Origin: Tridacna crocea
Lineage: Eukaryota > Mollusca > Bivalvia > Cardiida > Cardiidae
Reading direction: 5' to 3'
DNA length: 64,000 nucleotides
Assembly: GCA_943736015.1 (NCBI GenBank)
Contig: OX031073.1
Location: 29,477,210-29,541,209, forward strand
Shown: piece by piece, positions 60,601 through 64,000 of the stretch
Position numbering within the stretch: the stretch's first letter is position 1
Layout: every line of letters starts with the position of its first letter
Notes under the pieces: model-generated
Told to the model about the DNA's origin: nothing
What the model saw: the letters and a program-made list of their open reading frames with translations, nothing else
Database searches by the model: none
Program-made: the position numbers and the translations under genes

Positions 60601-62618
60601 CTAGCCTAGCCCTTGGGGTTTCAATTTCCAACATGGGAACAAAGAGGGAAAACTTTAAAATTCTTCTACTCTAGAACTGAGAGGTGTAGAGCTTTGATAG
60701 TTGGTATGTAGCATCCCATAGTGGACCTCGATGATGACCGTGGGGTCAAAACTAGCCCGCCCCATGGGTCACAATTCTGAAAATAGGAACAAAGAAGGAA
60801 ACTTTAAAATTCCTCTTTTCTGAAACTGGAAGGCATAGAGCTTTGATATTTGGTATGTAGTAAATCTGTTCTAAGTTTGTTAGCTCACCTGAGCACAATG
60901 AGTTCAGTGAGTTCAAAATTGGGTAACCTAGGGTTATAAACTACATCATTAGGTCAAATTAAAGAAATACCTTTTGGTCACACTAGAGGCCATATATATT
61001 TTTATCAAATGACCTGAAATTTGGTCAGAATGTTTGCTTTGATGAAATCTCGGGTGGGTTTGGATTTGAGTCATCTGGGATAATAAATTAGTTCACAAAT
61101 TGAAGAAATACTAATATGGGCTCTCTAGAGGCCACATTTTCTGCTCAATTGACTTGAAAATTGGTCATTGTGTCTGTCTTGATAAAATCTTGCATGAGTC
61201 TGAAGTTTGGTCACCTGGGTCATAAACTAGGTCACTAGGTCAAATAAATGCCTCTAGGGCAATCAAGAGGCCATATTATTGTTCAATTGATTTGAAAATT
61301 GGTTAAAATGTTTGTCTTGATGAAATCTAAGATGAATTTAAAATTGGGTCCTCTAGGGTCATAATCTAGGTCACTAGGTCAAATCAAAGAAATACCTAAA
61401 GGGAAATCTAGAGGTCACATTTCTTTTTCAGTTGACTAGAAAATTGATCAGAATGTTTGTCTTGCTGAAATATCGGATTAGTTGGAAACAGGAGTCACTA
61501 GGTTAAAGAAATATATTGTGGGCACTGTTGAGGCCACATTTTTTTGGCTCAATTGACTTCGAAATTGGTCAGAATGTTTGTCTTGATAAAATATCACATG
61601 AGTTTGAATTTGGGTCAATTTGGGTCATAAATAAGGTCATTAGGTCAAATTAAAATAATACCTTGTGGGCACTCTGGAGGCCACATTTATTGTTCAATTG
61701 ATTTGAAAATTAATAGAAATATTTCTCTTGATAAAATCTAAGAGGAGTTTGAAATTTGGTCACCTGGGTTAATAATCTAGGTCGATAGGTCATATCATAG
61801 AAATATCTGGAGGACATACTAGAGGCTACATTTCTTGCTCAATTGACTTGTAAATTGGTCATTTTGTTTGTCTTGATGAAATATCACATGAGTTTGAAAT
61901 TGGGTCATCTGGGCTCATAAACTAGGTCACTTGGTCAAATTAAAGAAATACCTTGTGAGTACTGTAGAGGCCACATTTATTGTAAGATGAGTTCAAAATT
62001 TGGTCATCTGGGGTCAAAGAAATACCTTTAGGGCACTCTAGAAGCCACATTTCATTTTTAAATGACTTGAAAATTGGTCACAATGTTTGTCTCAATGAAG
62101 TATCAGATGAGTTTGAAATGGGATCACCTTGGGGGATAAACTAGGTAACTAGGTCAAATGAAAGAAATACCTTGTGGGCACTCCTGAGGCGGCATTTATT
62201 GCTCAATTAAGTTGAAAACTGTTAAGAATGTTTGTGTCCATAAATTTTTTATTAGTTCTAAATTGGGTCACATATGGAAATTCCTTGTGGACACTCCGGA
62301 TGCCACATTTTAAGCTCAATTGGTCTGACAGTTGGTCAGAAATTCAATTATTGCATGTGGAGTGAAATTTCGCTTATTGACTCAGGTGCGATCCAGGGCC
62401 ATCATGGTCTTCTTGTAAAATGATTCTTCCTGCTCTCAACATGGTAATTTTAGAGGCCTGTAAGTTGTGTTTTGTAGTCAATAAAATATGTCCCTCACAC
62501 TTATGTGATAGTTTGTATTCTTACGGCTTTGATTTCAGTGTGATGTTCCATTTGAGCAGCAATGACTTTCGGTCTTATGACTATTTTGTCTCTTCCAGAT
62601 TCGGTCTCTTTAAATCAT
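57650..62618 (+). CDS. Death-effector-domain protein, first exons (FADD / caspase-8-like)
   Basis: Death effector domains join adaptors and initiator caspases in cell-death signalling. Exon 1 (57650-57746) starts MDSISVLLDQVGNYIGDEDL and runs to KYFSEDLFT. Exon 2 (59434-59623) adds SEVERINSPTSLFTKLLKQC and FLYYVFSLKKDYELRNMLG. Together they give one ~85-residue DED like the N-termini of FADD (MDPFLVLLHSVSS) and caspase-8. A third exon is likely at 62539-62618 (VMFHLSSNDFRSYDYFVSS, then FGLFKS), which looks like the start of a second DED and fits in phase. All junctions have AG/GT. Tandem DEDs would point to caspase-8/10 or CFLAR. The gene leaves the window. The acceptor before exon 1 is 57623-57624 or 57631-57632; the ATG at 57650 was chosen for its match to DED starts. 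Confidence 0.65.
57955..59433. other. Intron 1 of the DED gene
   Basis: Starts with a GTCTGTCC-rich repeat near 57970-58030 (as at 1020 and 10740) and GCAACTCCTTCTACAGTTTCC. The rest is AT-rich without recognised features. Confidence 0.45.
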
Positions 62619-63190
62619 GTAAGAAGCTTTCATTACTCTTCACTGGAAAGTCATCTAATTTTCACATCAACTAATAATCATTCTGTTAGCTCACCCTAGC
62701 AAAAAGTACTCAAGGTGAGCGTTTTTGATTGTCTGTCATCCATTGTATTGTCAACTTTTACCTTGTGTACACTCTAGAGGCTAAATTTTCTGTCAGATAC
62801 TCACGAAACTTGGTCTGAATATTTGTTACACCTTGGATGAGTTTGAGAATGTGTCAAGTCAGGCCAGAAACTAGGTCGCCAAGGCAATTTATTGATAAAG
62901 GACTGTCAAATGATTTTGAGAATGGGTCAAATACTTGGTCATAAGGTCAAATTAAAAAAACACAATCTGTTCACTGCAGAGGGCACATTTTTCTATACAC
63001 ATGAAATTGGGTCAGAATATTTGTCTTGATGATATCCTGGTTCAGTAGCATAATGAGTCATGTCAGGGTAGAGACTAGGTCGCCAAGACAATCTGTTGAA
63101 AAAGGATTTTCAAACGATTTTGAGAATGGGTCAAATACTTGGTCATAAAGTCAAATATTTGAAAAACAATCTGTACACTCCAGAGGGCAC
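59763..63190 (+). repeat. GAGC / AGGTCA repeat array
   Basis: It begins TTAGCTTACCTGAGCACAA with CTTGATGAAACTTGGCAGGG (as at 11990). Several ~200-300-bp units with GGTATGTAGCATCTC follow, then, from about 60180, ~140-bp units of the form CTAGGTCACTAGGTCAAAT, GGGCACTCTAGAGGCCACAT and GAAAATTGGTCAGAATGTTTG. A last unit opens at 62690 with TAGCTCACC. The third DED exon lies inside the array. Confidence 0.7.
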
Positions 63191-63827
63191 ATGTCTCTAT
63201 TTACCTCCTTGATTGCATTGACTTTCAGCCAGTTCGTTCAAAATATTTCAACGTCGATAGTTTAATTTTTTTTTTATTCTCTTGGCGTTGAATCTATTAT
63301 CGCTTTCTTAAAGGAGATTGGCATTTACAATAAACTGTGATATTTACTCTTGAGTTTCTTACCCATCTTTTTTCAACATTCCTTATTCCTTTAATATTCA
63401 TTTTGCATCTCCTTAATGGGAAGATTAGCCCTCTTTGGGGCATCTTAGTTTCACCATTTTTCATAACATTCAGAATTTCATGAAACTTTGTTTGGTGATA
63501 GTTTATTATATGATCTACAAAAATAGGGATTAAAAAGAGGGGTCACCAGCTTTGGGAAAATTATGAATATTTCTTTTAGTACATCCTGCATTGTGGCATC
63601 TCTGGATGAAATTTCACCTATGAAAACTAAGTCTTTGTATATTTTTTAAATGACAACAATTATAAGCAAACTTTGTCTAATTGTATTAGTGAAACATCAA
63701 ATTTAATGAAAAAAATAATTTAGAGTATACTGTATATCAGTATTTAAAGAAAAAACCCGTAATTTATGGCTAAAACATACTTATTTTGGGAAAAAAACCA
63801 AAAAAAACCAAATAGCATCTTTCAAAG
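63191..63827. other. Unassigned intronic DNA
   Basis: AT-rich, no gene or repeat recognised. Confidence 0.4.
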
Positions 63828-64000
63828 GTTTTTTATACCCCCGCAAACGAAGTTTGTAGGGGGTATACTGAAATCAACCTGTCGGTCGGTCGGTCCGCAA
63901 AATCTTGTCCGGACAACTCCTCCTACAGTTTCAATCCAATTCGCTTGATACTTGGCAAAAGTGTTCATTAGGAGCTGTAGATGTGCAAGACACACATTTT
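63828..64000 (+). repeat. TATACCC / GTCGGTCGG repeat family
   Basis: It opens TATACCCCCGCAAACGAAG with the stem partner GTAGGGGGTATA, then CGGTCGGTCGGTCC and GGACAACTCCTCCTACAG. Same family as 5411-5690; runs off the window. Confidence 0.65.

Noticed and set aside
1082-62618. A functional cell-death gene cluster (TMBIM6 plus the DED gene)
   Set aside because: The two genes are 50 kb apart with only mobile elements between, and nothing shows shared regulation; chance is the simpler reading.

Overview
Eukaryotic, AT-rich DNA with introns and very dense mobile elements. Two host genes can be read. The repeat families (short hairpin MITEs, a TATACCCCCGCAAACGAAG-type repeat, AGGTCACTAGGTCA arrays, a tRNA-type SINE) and the mix of Polinton, short-LTR Gypsy and LINE fit a bivalve mollusc. 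That placement rests on memory of such genomes, not on a search. No prokaryotic features are present.

Layout. 1-7.9 kb: the last five coding exons of TMBIM6 (Bax inhibitor 1, + strand), whose introns are packed with copies of one palindromic, TTAA-flanked MITE family and a 1.1-kb TA-flanked element nested in one copy. 7.9-16.1 kb: MITEs, low-information DNA and a duplicated ~1.4-kb unit. 16.1-24.1 kb: an element with ~420-bp terminal inverted repeats, itself split by a young Gypsy LTR retrotransposon (16114-21091, 5-bp target duplication). 24.1-27.5 kb: a hairpin MITE, a ~390-bp tandem duplication and unassigned DNA.

27524-43538 is a Polinton/Maverick that looks whole or nearly so: 6-bp target duplication, 546/641-bp terminal inverted repeats, protein-primed DNA polymerase B, integrase with chromodomain, adenain-type protease, packaging ATPase, major and minor capsid proteins, a zinc-ribbon/phospholipase-A2 protein, a phage-tail-fibre-like repeat protein and several small conserved proteins. 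Most genes start directly at a TATAAAAAATG-type sequence. The four outer left genes run leftward and the rest run rightward from one AT-rich divergent promoter.

43.8-57.0 kb: a satellite built on CCATTGCGC, interrupted twice. The first interruption is a 3'-truncated retroviral-type LTR element (45976-48084, tRNA-Pro primer site). The second is a 7.8-kb structure (48444-56237) with ~430-bp terminal inverted repeats and an 8-bp target duplication. Inside this structure are a pseudogene fragment of an RNA 2'-phosphotransferase (TRPT1/KptA), three histone-type 3' stem-loops, and a LINE cut by two other insertions, one of them a 1.6-kb inverted element with a clean 5-bp duplication.

57.6-64.0 kb: the first three recognisable exons of a death-effector-domain gene (+ strand, continuing out of the window). 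Its second intron carries a ~140-bp repeat array rich in direct repeats of the nuclear-receptor half-site AGGTCA.
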